Notes under the pieces: model-generated
The model's database searches: none
The model's input: only the letters and a program-made list of their open reading frames with translations
Told to the model about the DNA's origin: nothing
In this document: positions 16,174 through 25,469 of the stretch, in pieces
Layout: each line of letters begins with the position of its first letter
Position numbering within the stretch: position 1 is the stretch's first letter
Program-made: the position numbers and the translations under genes
NCBI RefSeq assembly: GCF_900116605.1
Contig: NZ_FPBC01000014.1
Location: 56,260 to 120,259, forward strand
Direction of reading: 5' to 3'
From: Pseudomonas marincola
GTDB lineage: Bacteria > Pseudomonadota > Gammaproteobacteria > Pseudomonadales > Pseudomonadaceae
DNA length: 64,000 nt

Positions 16174-18297
16174 ATGTCCTATAAGAATCTTCTTGCTCCG
16201 GGTCGCATTGGCGACTTGGAACTGCGTAACCGTATTATCATGGCGCCTATGGGCTCCAACTTCGCCGAAGTCGACGGTACTTGTGGCGAGCGCATCCAAG
16301 CCTATTATGAAGCACGCGCTGCTGGTGGCGCAGGTTTACTGATTATGGGCGTTTGCTCAATCGCATTTCCTGCGGGCACGGCCGAGCCCTATCAAGTTGG
16401 CGTGTCGGACGATCGTTTTATTCCCGGCTTGAGCCAACTGGCTGAGCGTGTGCACAAACACGGCGCAAAAATTGCGATGCAGTTACAGCATGCCGGTAAA
16501 ACTGCAACCCGAGATATGGCAGAGGGCCGTGAACTGTGGGTGCCTTCCATGCCACCTCCCTTTCAGACCGACATGATGAAAGCATTGACGCCTGATGAGT
16601 TGAGCAACTTTATCAGCGCCAGTCGCACGCGCAATCGTCCAACTATCCGGGTGATGCAACAGCCAGACATCGAACAAATGATCGAATGGTTTGCCTCCGC
16701 CGCTGAGCGCGCTCAGCGCGCTGGTTTTGACGGGGTAGAAATTCACGCTGCACACAGTTATATCATCGCAGGATTTCTCTCGGCCTATTACAACCAACGC
16801 GATGATCAATACGGCGGCAGCCTGGAAAATCGTGCCCGTTTGATGGTCGAAGTGTTGCATGCAGTACGTGCACGAACAGTTAAAGATTTTGGCGTATGGC
16901 TGCGCCTTGATGCCTACGAGTTACACACTGACGGCGGCATTACACTTGAGGAATGCAAAGCATTCGCTGCGATGGCTGAAGCGGCAGGCGCTGATGCGGT
17001 ATCCATTTCAGCCTACGCCGCAATCAAAAACGGCGTTGCCTTTACTGAAGCACCACTGGTGCAAAAGCCGGCAGGTTTTCTAGATTGGGCAGGTGAAGTC
17101 AAAAAATCGATCAGCATTCCAGTCATTAGTGTCGGTCGACTCGAGCCAGATGTCGCCGACAAAGCGATTGCTGATGGCACCTGCGATTTTGTGGCCATGG
17201 CGCGCAAAATGCTCGCAGACCCTGAATTGCCGAACAAGCTAGCGCGCAATGAAGCCGCATCCATACGTCCATGCATCTATTGTTACGTGTGTGTGAGCCA
17301 GATTTTTGTCAATGAGCGGGTAAAGTGCGCGGTTAACCCTTTCACGGGCGCGGAGTCTCAAAAGGTCATTATGCCCGCCGAAAAGGCTCGTCACGTGGCT
17401 ATCGTTGGCGGTGGTCCTGCTGGTCTGGAAGCTGCACGACTGGCAAGTCTACGCGGCTTTAAGGTGTCGTTGATCGAGCGCAGCAATCGCTTGGGGGGCA
17501 CATTGTTCTTCGCAGCCCTCGCCTACCCTGAGAACGGCAAATTGCTCGACAACTTGCTGCACCAAGTAGCGCAATTGCCAATAACGGTGCATCTCAATAC
17601 AGCTGCTACGCCTGAGTTTTTGCAAAAAATTGGTGCCGAGCATGTGCTAGTCGCCAATGGCGCTCGCCGGGATGCTCCAGACATTCCAGGTACTGACGGT
17701 AAACAGGTCTGGAGTGGTGATGAGTTGCGTCGTTTAATGACGGGTGACCGTGCAGACGAGGTCGCCAAAGCCAAACTTTCTATCACGCAGCGCACAATGA
17801 TGAAGGCCGGCAGCCTGACCGGAGCAACAAACAGTACCGACGCGCTTAAACAGTTATCACGTCTGTGGATGCCACTTGGCAAACGGGTGGTGATTATTGG
17901 CGGTGGTTTGGTGGGCCTCGAATTGGCTGAATTTTTGGTCGAAAGAGGACGTCAGGTCAGCGTGCTTGAACCGAGCGAAAGCCTGGGTCGTGAAATATCG
18001 ATCGTGCGCCGCTGGCGAGTGCTGGATAACTTGAATAAGCACGATGTGCCGTTACTCACGCACTGCACTGTGCAACGCATTGATCAGCAAGCGGTGCATT
18101 ATCAAGATGCCGAAGGGGTTAGTCTCAGCCTTACAGCAGACTCAGTCGTGCTAGCGATCGGTGCAGGTCCTGATGAAACACTGGCGAATAAGCTTCGCGA
18201 AGCCGATATACCGCTGCAAAGCATCGGCGACTGTAACAATCTGGGCTATATAGAAGGCGCTATTCGTTCAGCCACCGACGCGGTGCTGGCCCTTTAA
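16174..18297 (+). CDS. BaiCD/BaiH-like Fe-S flavoenzyme (2,4-dienoyl-CoA reductase family)
   Basis: 707 residues in three modules. Residues 1 to about 360 are an OYE-like FMN barrel with a His-His pair (EIHAAHSYI). Cys367, 370, 373 and 385 form the 4Fe-4S motif. A flavodoxin-like FAD/NAD(P) domain has IVGGGPAGLEAA near 408 and VVIIGGGLVGLELAEF near 573. It resembles bacterial bile-acid enoate oxidoreductases BaiCD/BaiH and DCR. An insertion of about 50 residues (near 115-165) lengthens the barrel. The likely role is reduction or oxidation of a ring double bond of a 3-oxo-delta-4 or delta-4,6 steroid. It is the last gene of the operon, with the terminator at 18423. Confidence 0.83.
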   Translation: MSYKNLLAPGRIGDLELRNRIIMAPMGSNFAEVDGTCGERIQAYYEARAAGGAGLLIMGVCSIAFPAGTAEPYQVGVSDDRFIPGLSQLAERVHKHGAKIAMQLQHAGKTATRDMAEGRELWVPSMPPPFQTDMMKALTPDELSNFISASRTRNRPTIRVMQQPDIEQMIEWFASAAERAQRAGFDGVEIHAAHSYIIAGFLSAYYNQRDDQYGGSLENRARLMVEVLHAVRARTVKDFGVWLRLDAYELHTDGGITLEECKAFAAMAEAAGADAVSISAYAAIKNGVAFTEAPLVQKPAGFLDWAGEVKKSISIPVISVGRLEPDVADKAIADGTCDFVAMARKMLADPELPNKLARNEAASIRPCIYCYVCVSQIFVNERVKCAVNPFTGAESQKVIMPAEKARHVAIVGGGPAGLEAARLASLRGFKVSLIERSNRLGGTLFFAALAYPENGKLLDNLLHQVAQLPITVHLNTAATPEFLQKIGAEHVLVANGARRDAPDIPGTDGKQVWSGDELRRLMTGDRADEVAKAKLSITQRTMMKAGSLTGATNSTDALKQLSRLWMPLGKRVVIIGGGLVGLELAEFLVERGRQVSVLEPSESLGREISIVRRWRVLDNLNKHDVPLLTHCTVQRIDQQAVHYQDAEGVSLSLTADSVVLAIGAGPDETLANKLREADIPLQSIGDCNNLGYIEGAIRSATDAVLAL

Positions 18298-18422
18298 CGC
18301 CCTTGCCCTTTACAGCCTGCTCGGTCAATCACCATGCGGGCTGGTTCTTTTACCCCCCTTCGCTCTTCTCAACGACCAATCAGTACGTTCAACCTATCGA
18401 TTGGACCTGTACGGGTCACAAA

Positions 18423-18461
18423 AAAAATCGCCGATACACTGATCGTGCATCGGCGATTTTT
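18423..18461. terminator. Bidirectional terminator between convergent genes
   Basis: AAATCGCCGAT and ATCGGCGATTT arms surround a 13-base loop, with A and T runs outside on both strands. It lies between the BaiH-like gene (plus) and the CoA ligase (minus). Confidence 0.88.
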
Positions 18462-18474
18462 CATAAAGAAGACG

Positions 18475-20160
18475 TTAACTCATCACGCCTAAATGCTGCT
18501 TAATCAGAGGTTTCTGCAGTTTGCCTGTTGCATTGCGCGCTAAGGGTTCTGCACTGAACCATACCTGTTCAGGGCATTTATAGGCCGCCAAAGACTCGCG
18601 AATATAGGCGCACAATGCTTCTTTGGATAAATCCTCTCGACAATGTACGGCCAGTCCGACGACTTCACCGAAACGACTGTCAGGGCAAGCAAATGCCGCC
18701 GCCTCGATGACTGCCGGATGTGTGGCCGCTACCTCTTCAACCTCTATCGCAGAAATGTTTTCACCGCCGCGAATGATGATGTCTTTAATCCGATCGGTGA
18801 TGTAGAGCATGCCGTCGGCATCCAACCGGCCTATGTCGCCGCTAAATAACCAACCATCCTGTAGCGTCTCACGAGTTTCTTCAGGTCGGTTGCGATAGCC
18901 TTTCATCAGTGTTGGCGAGCGCATCCAGATGGGGCCTGGTGTGCCTGCAGGCACGGGTTTATCCGGTCGATCACCAATCACCAGTTGCACGATTGGCAGC
19001 GGCCATCCTGCACTTGCCGGAAAATTCAGGAACTGCTCGCCACCGTGGGCCGCACCAATGCCGTTGCCTTCGGTCATGCCGTAACCTGAGCCGACCATGG
19101 CTTGTGGTTTGACACTCAGCAAACGATCCAGCAAAGCATTGGACGCCGCTCCTCCGCCAAGACCCAATGAGAACAGACTGGCGGTGGCTGGCGAATCAAA
19201 CCGCTCGTGATTTAGCAGCTCCTGCATCATCACCGGCGCACCATTGAATTGTGTGCAACGCTCGCTCTCGATCAGCCGCAACGCTTCTTCAACATCCCAT
19301 TTATACATAATCACCATGCGTCGACCGTTGCGCAGCATGCTGAGAAACTGTGCGTGTAAACCGCTCACATGAAATAACGGAAAACACAGCAAAGCCGTCG
19401 GCTGCAGTCCCGAGTCAATAATCGGCTTGATTCGTTCTGGTGAGGTCATTGCGGCCATTGCGCCTTGATACTCGAGCGCGTAAAGAGCTTGCCCAATGGC
19501 ACGGTGACTGGACACAACACCCTTGGCACGACTAGTAGTGCCCGAAGTAAATAGAATCAATGCATCATCTTCCGGGTCCGGTTGATGCAAAGTGAACGCG
19601 GTGTCAGCCACTGCGATCAAGTCATCCCACAGTGCACTGACAGGCTCATCACCTTGCCCGTCCAACAAAACAACCTGAGTTGCTTCAGGCAGACCACCGG
19701 CCACTTGCTGCCAACGTGGCTCATCACATATCAGTAACTGCGCATCAGCCGCTTCAATGCTATATAACAACTCATCGCGCAGCCCCCAGCTATTGAGCGG
19801 CACAGGGATTAATCCAACTTGAGCACAAGCGACAAAAGCGATCATCCATTGGGGCCGGTTGCGCATTGCAATGGCCACGCGCTGGCCAGGCTGCATGTGC
19901 AATTGTTTTTGTAGTGCAGAACTTAAACGGTCCGCTTCAACAAAGAACTCTGAGACGCTGAACCGCTGGTCCTGCCAATGTAAAAATGGCACATCGGCAT
20001 GCCTACGACCGGCCTGAATAGCCTCAACCAGATTTTTCGGCGCATGTCGAAAAGCCTTAATACCCTTAACGTCAGTGTCGAGCGCAAAGGGCGACTGATC
20101 GTGCAACAACTGCGCAACACTGGCGCGTGCTTTGTCGAGAAATGCTTGTTGATTACTCAT
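18475..20160 (-). CDS. AMP-dependent acyl-CoA ligase
   Basis: About 561 residues, an ANL enzyme: LILFTSGTTSRAKGVV (P-loop), GYGMTEGNG, WLFSGDIGRLDADG and the C-terminal NATGKLQKPLIK with the catalytic Lys. Side-chain or C/D-fragment activation with CoA is expected. I choose the ATG at 20160 (AAGG upstream) because the frame continuing to 20238 has no ribosome site and lacks protein character. About 110 bases separate it from the acyl-CoA dehydrogenase genes upstream; only a weak half-operator (TGGACGTT) is visible there, so it may be co-transcribed with them. Confidence 0.82.
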   Translation of the reverse strand: MSNQQAFLDKARASVAQLLHDQSPFALDTDVKGIKAFRHAPKNLVEAIQAGRRHADVPFLHWQDQRFSVSEFFVEADRLSSALQKQLHMQPGQRVAIAMRNRPQWMIAFVACAQVGLIPVPLNSWGLRDELLYSIEAADAQLLICDEPRWQQVAGGLPEATQVVLLDGQGDEPVSALWDDLIAVADTAFTLHQPDPEDDALILFTSGTTSRAKGVVSSHRAIGQALYALEYQGAMAAMTSPERIKPIIDSGLQPTALLCFPLFHVSGLHAQFLSMLRNGRRMVIMYKWDVEEALRLIESERCTQFNGAPVMMQELLNHERFDSPATASLFSLGLGGGAASNALLDRLLSVKPQAMVGSGYGMTEGNGIGAAHGGEQFLNFPASAGWPLPIVQLVIGDRPDKPVPAGTPGPIWMRSPTLMKGYRNRPEETRETLQDGWLFSGDIGRLDADGMLYITDRIKDIIIRGGENISAIEVEEVAATHPAVIEAAAFACPDSRFGEVVGLAVHCREDLSKEALCAYIRESLAAYKCPEQVWFSAEPLARNATGKLQKPLIKQHLGVMS

Positions 20161-20270
20161 ACTATTCGCCTTGGATTTATTCATTGTAGGCAGGCTAAAA
20201 CGGCATAAGTATGGCGCTGGACGTTTACCACCCAGCACACTTACACCGCTTTACTCAGGTCGAAGTTTGT

Positions 20271-21407
20271 TTATTGGACCTGCAGTCGCGCTTCGGCGTA
20301 GCGACTGACATGCAGTTCACTGTGTCCCAACTGAGCTTGTGCAATTCGAATGCGCTTGAGATAAAGACCCAGGTCAAACTCGTCAGTAACACCAATGCCG
20401 CCGTGCATCTGCACCGCTTCATTACTGATCAATTGGGCTGCTTGATTAGCTTTCCATTTCGCTAAGCTGACCAACCGGCGGCGCTGTTGTGGTGTGCAGC
20501 TGTCGCGATCAAGGCACTCGAAAGCGGCCATTACCGCACTGCGTGCCAATTGCACTTGCACATACAAACGGGCAGCCCGGTGTTGTAAGGCTTGGAAACT
20601 GCCAATCGGCGCATCAAATTGAACGCGGGTCTTGAGATACTCCAGGGTCATCTCGAACACCACTTCACACATGCCGAGCATTTCAGCCGCCAGGCATGCC
20701 CGACCGCGATCCAGCGCCCAATCGAGCACAGCTTCCGTATCGCCAGCATCAAGCATCGCGCTCACGGGTACACAGACGTTATCCATAATCAACTCAGCGG
20801 TGTTACGCGAATCAATCATGCTGCGTGAAGCGACTTGTATGCCGTGCACATTGTTTGGCAATAAAAACACACCTCGCTGGCCATTCTCCAGCCGTGCGAC
20901 CACTAGCCAACCATCCGCACCCACCCCATCACTCACCCAACGCTTACGTCCGTTTAAGCGATAACCATCGCTGTCTTTTATGGCGACCGCATCGCAGCGC
21001 TGTGGTTGATGACGAGCGCCTTCATCAATTGCCAGGGCATAGCGCTGCTCGCCACTGATCAAACCGGGCAATAAGGTTTCTTGCTGCTGGACATTGCCTA
21101 AACGCTCAATCAGGCTGCCACACAGCACAACACTGCTGAGTAGCGGCGAAGCGCTCAAGTGCCGGCCAATTTGTTCGAAAACGGGGGCAAAGCCTGCAAA
21201 GCCGAAATCCAGTCCGCCTTGTTCTTCCGCGAAGGCCACGGCTGACCAACCCATCTCAACCATGCCTTGCCAGACCTGCGGCTCAAACCCCTGCTGACTG
21301 CCCGCATCACGCAGAGCACGCTGAACTGAAACAGGTGAGCGTGCCGCTAAGAAATCATGCGCACTGTCCTGCAACTGCACTTGATCATCGTTATATATCA
21401 GACTCAC
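20271..21407 (-). CDS. Acyl-CoA dehydrogenase, partner subunit of heteromeric steroid dehydrogenase
   Basis: About 378 residues, starting at a GTG (21407) with GAGGAG seven bases upstream; the reading frame further up overlaps the previous gene. It has the N-terminal helical domain with FAEEQGGL, RVQFDAPIGSFQALQHR and a C-terminal QMHGGIGV segment. It lacks the GGT/S-E-I/V motif of its neighbour. In actinobacterial ChsE and proteobacterial Scd enzymes, two unlike subunits share composite FAD sites, and this pair shows that pattern. Probable substrate: a CoA-activated bile acid side chain (C24 or C22). Assignment to one length is not possible from sequence. Confidence 0.82.
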   Translation of the reverse strand: MSLIYNDDQVQLQDSAHDFLAARSPVSVQRALRDAGSQQGFEPQVWQGMVEMGWSAVAFAEEQGGLDFGFAGFAPVFEQIGRHLSASPLLSSVVLCGSLIERLGNVQQQETLLPGLISGEQRYALAIDEGARHQPQRCDAVAIKDSDGYRLNGRKRWVSDGVGADGWLVVARLENGQRGVFLLPNNVHGIQVASRSMIDSRNTAELIMDNVCVPVSAMLDAGDTEAVLDWALDRGRACLAAEMLGMCEVVFEMTLEYLKTRVQFDAPIGSFQALQHRAARLYVQVQLARSAVMAAFECLDRDSCTPQQRRRLVSLAKWKANQAAQLISNEAVQMHGGIGVTDEFDLGLYLKRIRIAQAQLGHSELHVSRYAEARLQVQ

Positions 21408-21417
21408 AGCGCGCTCC

Positions 21418-22608
21418 TCACTTTGATTCCGGCAGGCCAAGCACACGCTTGGCGATGACATTTAACTGGACTTCAGAAGAGCCGCCAGCGATCACCTGTG
21501 CGAAGCTCATTAACCATGATCCAGTTAACTCAAGGTCACGAGAGGCGAAACCATCCCCCTCCCAGCCAAGCGCCTCGTTGCCAAGCAACTCAAGCAGAAG
21601 CTCAAATTTTTCGCGCTCTTGCTCGGTATGCACCAGCTTCGAAATTGCCATAAGTCCGGAGGCATCTTGGCGTGCGCCCATACTGTCGGCCATGCGTCGA
21701 TTGGTCAGGCTGTAGGCTTCTTCATCCATCATGCAAGCCACTGCACGCTGGTGTAGCGCTACTTCCTCAAATGTTGTGGGTTCTGGCAATGCTCGCTGTA
21801 GATATTCATCGAGATCAAAGTGGGTCGGCAGCGCCGACTCACTGAACTTCGACATGGCTCGACGCTCATGCTGAAGCAAGGCTTTGCCCAACTTCCAGCC
21901 ATCATTCGGCTCGCCAATTAACTGCGATTTAGGCACCCGGACGTTGTCAAAAAACACCTGACAGAATGATGATTTGCCGCTGATTAAATCAATCGGTGCG
22001 ACGCTAATGCCGGGCGATTTCATGTCCAACACTATCAAGCTGATACCTTGCTGTTTAGGTACCATCGGACCCGTGCGCACCAAGGCGTACATCCAATCGG
22101 ATTTATTGCCGTATGAGGTCCAAATCTTGGTGCCGTTGACAATATAATCGTCACCATCGAGCACTGCACTGGTGCGCAGACTGGCCAGATCAGATCCTGC
22201 ATTGGGCTCTGAAAAACCCTGGCACCAGCGCACTTCACCCCGGGCCATTGGCGGCAAGAAACGTTGTTTCTGCTCCTCACTGCCATACTCCAACAGAACT
22301 GGGCCGAGCATCCAGATGCCCAAGTTTATTTGCGGAGGACGGCAACGTAACCGGCGCATCTGGTTCGTCAGAATACCCTGTTGCTTGGCATCCAAGCCGC
22401 CGCCGCCATACTCAACGGGCCAATCAGGGCAAAACCAGCCCTTATCACGCATACGCTCAAACCAAAGACGTTGATCGTCATTTTTGAACTCAAGCGTTTG
22501 CCCGCCCCAGACCATTTCATCTGAAGGCATCGGGGTTCGCATGGAGGCCGGACAGTTAGCCTCCAGCCAAGCCGCAGTCTCTGCACGGAAGGTCTCTAGT
22601 TCGCTCAT
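21418..22608 (-). CDS. Acyl-CoA dehydrogenase, partner subunit of heteromeric steroid dehydrogenase
   Basis: 396 residues with the full acyl-CoA dehydrogenase fold: WPVEYGGGGL, WCQGFSEPNAGSDLASL, GTKIWTSYG, and a C-terminal AGGSSEVQLNVIAKRVLG. This complements the 20271-21407 subunit, which carries HGGIG instead. The two genes are 10 bases apart and probably form an alpha2beta2 enzyme introducing the alpha,beta double bond of a steroid side-chain CoA thioester. It is the first gene of its unit, with a perfect-arm operator copy at 22692-22711. Confidence 0.85.
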   Translation of the reverse strand: MSELETFRAETAAWLEANCPASMRTPMPSDEMVWGGQTLEFKNDDQRLWFERMRDKGWFCPDWPVEYGGGGLDAKQQGILTNQMRRLRCRPPQINLGIWMLGPVLLEYGSEEQKQRFLPPMARGEVRWCQGFSEPNAGSDLASLRTSAVLDGDDYIVNGTKIWTSYGNKSDWMYALVRTGPMVPKQQGISLIVLDMKSPGISVAPIDLISGKSSFCQVFFDNVRVPKSQLIGEPNDGWKLGKALLQHERRAMSKFSESALPTHFDLDEYLQRALPEPTTFEEVALHQRAVACMMDEEAYSLTNRRMADSMGARQDASGLMAISKLVHTEQEREKFELLLELLGNEALGWEGDGFASRDLELTGSWLMSFAQVIAGGSSEVQLNVIAKRVLGLPESK

Positions 22609-22691
22609 CGTGTACCTGTTCGGATTTGGAACCGGGCTAAAACCCGGAGACAGAATAAGAACTCGACTCTAATCAGCGGTAGCTCACACGG

Positions 22692-22711
22692 CGTCGTCCG
22701 TCTGGACGACG
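22692..22711 (-). promoter_or_regulatory. Putative cluster operator, copy 5 (acyl-CoA dehydrogenase pair)
   Basis: CGTCGTCCGTCTGGACGACG: a perfect palindrome with 8-bp arms and a 4-base centre, the most symmetric of the 12. It is centred about 93 bp before the start at 22608. No T run follows, which argues against a terminator. Confidence 0.65.
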
Positions 22712-22725
22712 CTATGCTCTGCCGT

Positions 22726-24210
22726 TCAGTTCTGTGTTTGTTGAGCCACGGTGCGCCCCGCTAACCGCCCGAAGTAAGTCGAGTCACCCAGCGATAATCC
22801 AGAGCTATACCCCTCACCCCATCGCGGCAATCCACATGCCGTGCGCCCTGCGGCATATAAGCCAGCGATAGGCTTGGCATCACCATCAAGGACCTCGCCT
22901 GTGGGGCGCGTCGACAATCCGCCCAGCGTGAAAGCGTGCCCTTGATAGTCGCCGCGGCAATAACTGATTGCCGCAAAGGGCGGCACAGTTAACGGCCGCA
23001 ACCACTCCGCCGTTTTGTGCAGATAAGGGTCTTGCTGCTCAGCCGCAAGTCGATTGAATTCGTCTACCGTTCTAACCAATGACCCAGTCGGCAGGCCTAG
23101 CTCTTGCTCAACTTCTTGCCAGGTTTCACCGACTGCGGAAATTTTCATATCTTGTTGAATGATTGGGCGACCAAAAATCTCATCATCAACCAATAACCAT
23201 GCACGCTCCTCAGGCTGGCGCATTACATGGTGAGCCACACGTCCGTGGTAACTGTCCTCATTGATGAAACGCTGCCCGTGGGCATTGATGAAAATGCCTT
23301 TTACCAATGAGGCCGGTGGGAAAAACGGTAAGGTGGCGAAAAATTCCTGCATGTTCACTGTTGCAGCCCCGACACTGATGCCCATACGTATGCCTGAGCC
23401 ATCGTCATTACCCGCCGAAACTTGTAATTCACAAGCTAATGCCGCGGGGACGAAACGCTTAACCATTTGGCTATTACAAATAAAGCCGCCGGCGCAGAGA
23501 ATTACTCCCTGACGCGCCTCGATATAACGTATATCGCCATCAATTCGGGCTACTACACCGACTACCCGTGACTCGCGATCGCGTATCAATGCCAGTGCGC
23601 GACTGTTGTATTGAATCGTGGCACCGAGAGTTTGCGCACGCTCACACAACACCTGCATAAGTACCTTACCGCCACCCCAGCCTTCAAACTGCACGGTATG
23701 CCCACGCGGGGCTGGTTCAGCAACGATGTTATACGGCCAGGATTTCTCATTCCCAGACCAAAGCAACGTGTCATCTGTCGGCGGCTCAATCCATTTACCC
23801 GGCAGGTAACTACCTTTAAACGGCACGCCTTGCTCACGCAGCCAGTTAAAGTGTGACTGTGCATTCTCAGCGTAAACACTAATCCTTTCAGCATCGGCAG
23901 CAGGGCCGCCAGCCATCAGCAAGTATTGGCGCAAAGCTTCAGTGGTGTCAGCAAAGCCATGCTCGCGCTGGACATCTGTACCGCCGTTGCCGCCGACATA
24001 AACCTCGCCGCCAGAGAGTGCGGCGCTACCACCACCGCTAGTGGCAACCTCTAACACCGTCACTGACGCTCCAGCGACAACTGCTTCAATGGCAGCGCAT
24101 GCGCCAGCGGCGCCAAAACCAACAACTAAAACATCAGTCGATAAATCCCAGTGCGGAACCTGCTCAAGCGAACATGCCCGACCAGGAGAGAACTGTTGTG
24201 CAGTGTTCAT
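22726..24210 (-). CDS. FAD-dependent 3-ketosteroid dehydrogenase-like protein (delta-4 type candidate)
   Basis: 494 residues, FAD-binding-2 (fumarate reductase/KstD) family. The dinucleotide motif VVGFGAAGACAA is at about 31-42 and the C-terminal GLYAAGRTACGLPRWGEGYSSG closes the FAD site. It is shorter than typical KstD1 (about 560) and close in length to 3-ketosteroid delta-4-(5alpha/5beta)-dehydrogenases, so it probably introduces the C4-C5 double bond into 5beta bile acid 3-ketones. That is inference from length and context. The ATG at 24210 (GAGGT upstream) is preferred to the in-frame GTG two codons earlier. It ends an operon with an OYE, a BaiE-like gene and an SDR. Confidence 0.78.
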   Translation of the reverse strand: MNTAQQFSPGRACSLEQVPHWDLSTDVLVVGFGAAGACAAIEAVVAGASVTVLEVATSGGGSAALSGGEVYVGGNGGTDVQREHGFADTTEALRQYLLMAGGPAADAERISVYAENAQSHFNWLREQGVPFKGSYLPGKWIEPPTDDTLLWSGNEKSWPYNIVAEPAPRGHTVQFEGWGGGKVLMQVLCERAQTLGATIQYNSRALALIRDRESRVVGVVARIDGDIRYIEARQGVILCAGGFICNSQMVKRFVPAALACELQVSAGNDDGSGIRMGISVGAATVNMQEFFATLPFFPPASLVKGIFINAHGQRFINEDSYHGRVAHHVMRQPEERAWLLVDDEIFGRPIIQQDMKISAVGETWQEVEQELGLPTGSLVRTVDEFNRLAAEQQDPYLHKTAEWLRPLTVPPFAAISYCRGDYQGHAFTLGGLSTRPTGEVLDGDAKPIAGLYAAGRTACGLPRWGEGYSSGLSLGDSTYFGRLAGRTVAQQTQN

Positions 24211-24245
24211 GCTCACCTCATTGTTATTATGCGTGCATCTAAGCC

Positions 24246-25469
24246 TTAAACTGCAGCGGGCTGGCGATTTAGTTCGGCACTCCTGGGATTACCAAGAATG
24301 CAAGATGTACCCCCTTCGCTGTACATCATGGTTACGCACCGATTGCATGCTGTGCAGCCAGAGCGGTCTGCGTCACCGGTTTGTAATTGCCCAATCCATT
24401 TGGGGTCGTGAATCAACACGCGACCTAATGCCATTGCATCAAAATCTTCATGGATCAATGTGCTGACGCCCGAAGCTGAAGTAAGTCCCCCTAAGTAGGC
24501 CAGTGGCATTTTCACGGCCGCACGTATCTGCCGTGAGTACGCCAGCAAGTACAACTCACTGAACGGTACTGGCTTCTCAGCCAACTGCTGCAGATACATG
24601 GCAAATTTCATGATGGGATTGGTGATCACTGCACGGTTTTCAGCCGGAAAAGAGGAACCAAACATAGTGGTAATGGACTCCGCATTCAGCCCCGCACTGA
24701 GCACCAACATGTGGGCACCTTCTGCTTCAAGTGCCTGTGCAATCGCAATACCATCCTCTATGCGATTACCGCCTTTGGCACCATCAGTTATGCTGAACTT
24801 GCAGATAACGGCGAGGTCTTGGCCTACAGCATCCAGTACGGCACGTAGCACTTGGCGCGGGAAACGCAGACGGTTCTCTAACGAGCCACCAAATTCATCT
24901 CGGCGCTTGTTGTACAACGGGGATAAGAATTGGCTTAGCAGATAACCATGGCCCATATGGATTTCGACCGCATCAAAACCTGCCTCGCGGGCTAAACACG
25001 CCCCTTGCGCAAAGTCACTGGCGATACGCTGCATATCACTGACGGACATTTCTCGTTTGAAAAACAACCCGCTCATCAAACCAATTTTGTTAAAACCGCC
25101 ACTGGCTGAAAGCGGTCGTCCCTGCCCCGGCTGACGAGTAAACGTAAAACACCCACCGTGGGTGATTTGCGCAGAAACCCTGCCGCCTTCTGCATGTACA
25201 GCCCCAGTAAGGACGCGTAAATGCGGCAGTGCTTCTCGGTTAAGGCAAATTTGATTGGGCAATGTACAACCATCGGCACTGACTGCGCAGTAAGCAACCG
25301 TAGTCAACGCCGCCCCGCCTGCGGCAATCCCCGCGTGGAACTCAACTAACTGGCGCGAAGGCACCCCATCAGGTGACATTCCTTCATTTGTAGCCGCTTT
25401 GACAAATCTATTTTTCAGTGTCAGCGGACCGATCTGCAAGGGCGTGAAAGCCTGTTGAATGTCCTGCAT
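24246..25469 (-). CDS. NADH:flavin oxidoreductase, OYE-like with C-terminal cysteine cluster
   Basis: 407 residues. The barrel has NRFVKAATNEGMSPDG, AQITHGG, a His-His pair in EIHMGHGYLLSQFLSPLYNKR and MALGRVLIHDP. The C-terminus ends soon after CTACNRC...C (a Cys-rich motif as in Fe-S dienoyl-CoA reductases) but lacks the FAD/NAD(P) module seen in the 707-residue protein. It may take electrons from a separate reductase. Expected to reduce or isomerise a ring enone or dienone. Its first 62 bases overlap the end of the BaiE-like gene in another frame; a GGAG/GAGG stretch precedes the ATG inside that overlap. Confidence 0.8.
   Translation of the reverse strand: MQDIQQAFTPLQIGPLTLKNRFVKAATNEGMSPDGVPSRQLVEFHAGIAAGGAALTTVAYCAVSADGCTLPNQICLNREALPHLRVLTGAVHAEGGRVSAQITHGGCFTFTRQPGQGRPLSASGGFNKIGLMSGLFFKREMSVSDMQRIASDFAQGACLAREAGFDAVEIHMGHGYLLSQFLSPLYNKRRDEFGGSLENRLRFPRQVLRAVLDAVGQDLAVICKFSITDGAKGGNRIEDGIAIAQALEAEGAHMLVLSAGLNAESITTMFGSSFPAENRAVITNPIMKFAMYLQQLAEKPVPFSELYLLAYSRQIRAAVKMPLAYLGGLTSASGVSTLIHEDFDAMALGRVLIHDPKWIGQLQTGDADRSGCTACNRCVTMMYSEGGTSCILGNPRSAELNRQPAAV

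Noticed and set aside
20161..20270. Possible thirteenth operator copy before the CoA ligase
   Set aside because: Only a half-site (TGGACGTT) is visible and the partner half is absent.
22692..22711. Perfect palindrome read as a terminator
   Set aside because: No T run on either strand, and the same motif recurs at 11 promoter positions. It is better explained as an operator.
25408..25469. 62-base gene overlap between the BaiE-like and OYE-like genes as a frameshift or error
   Set aside because: Both frames are intact, both proteins have family-typical ends, and a GGAG/GAGG site precedes the OYE start within the overlap. It is taken as a real overlap.
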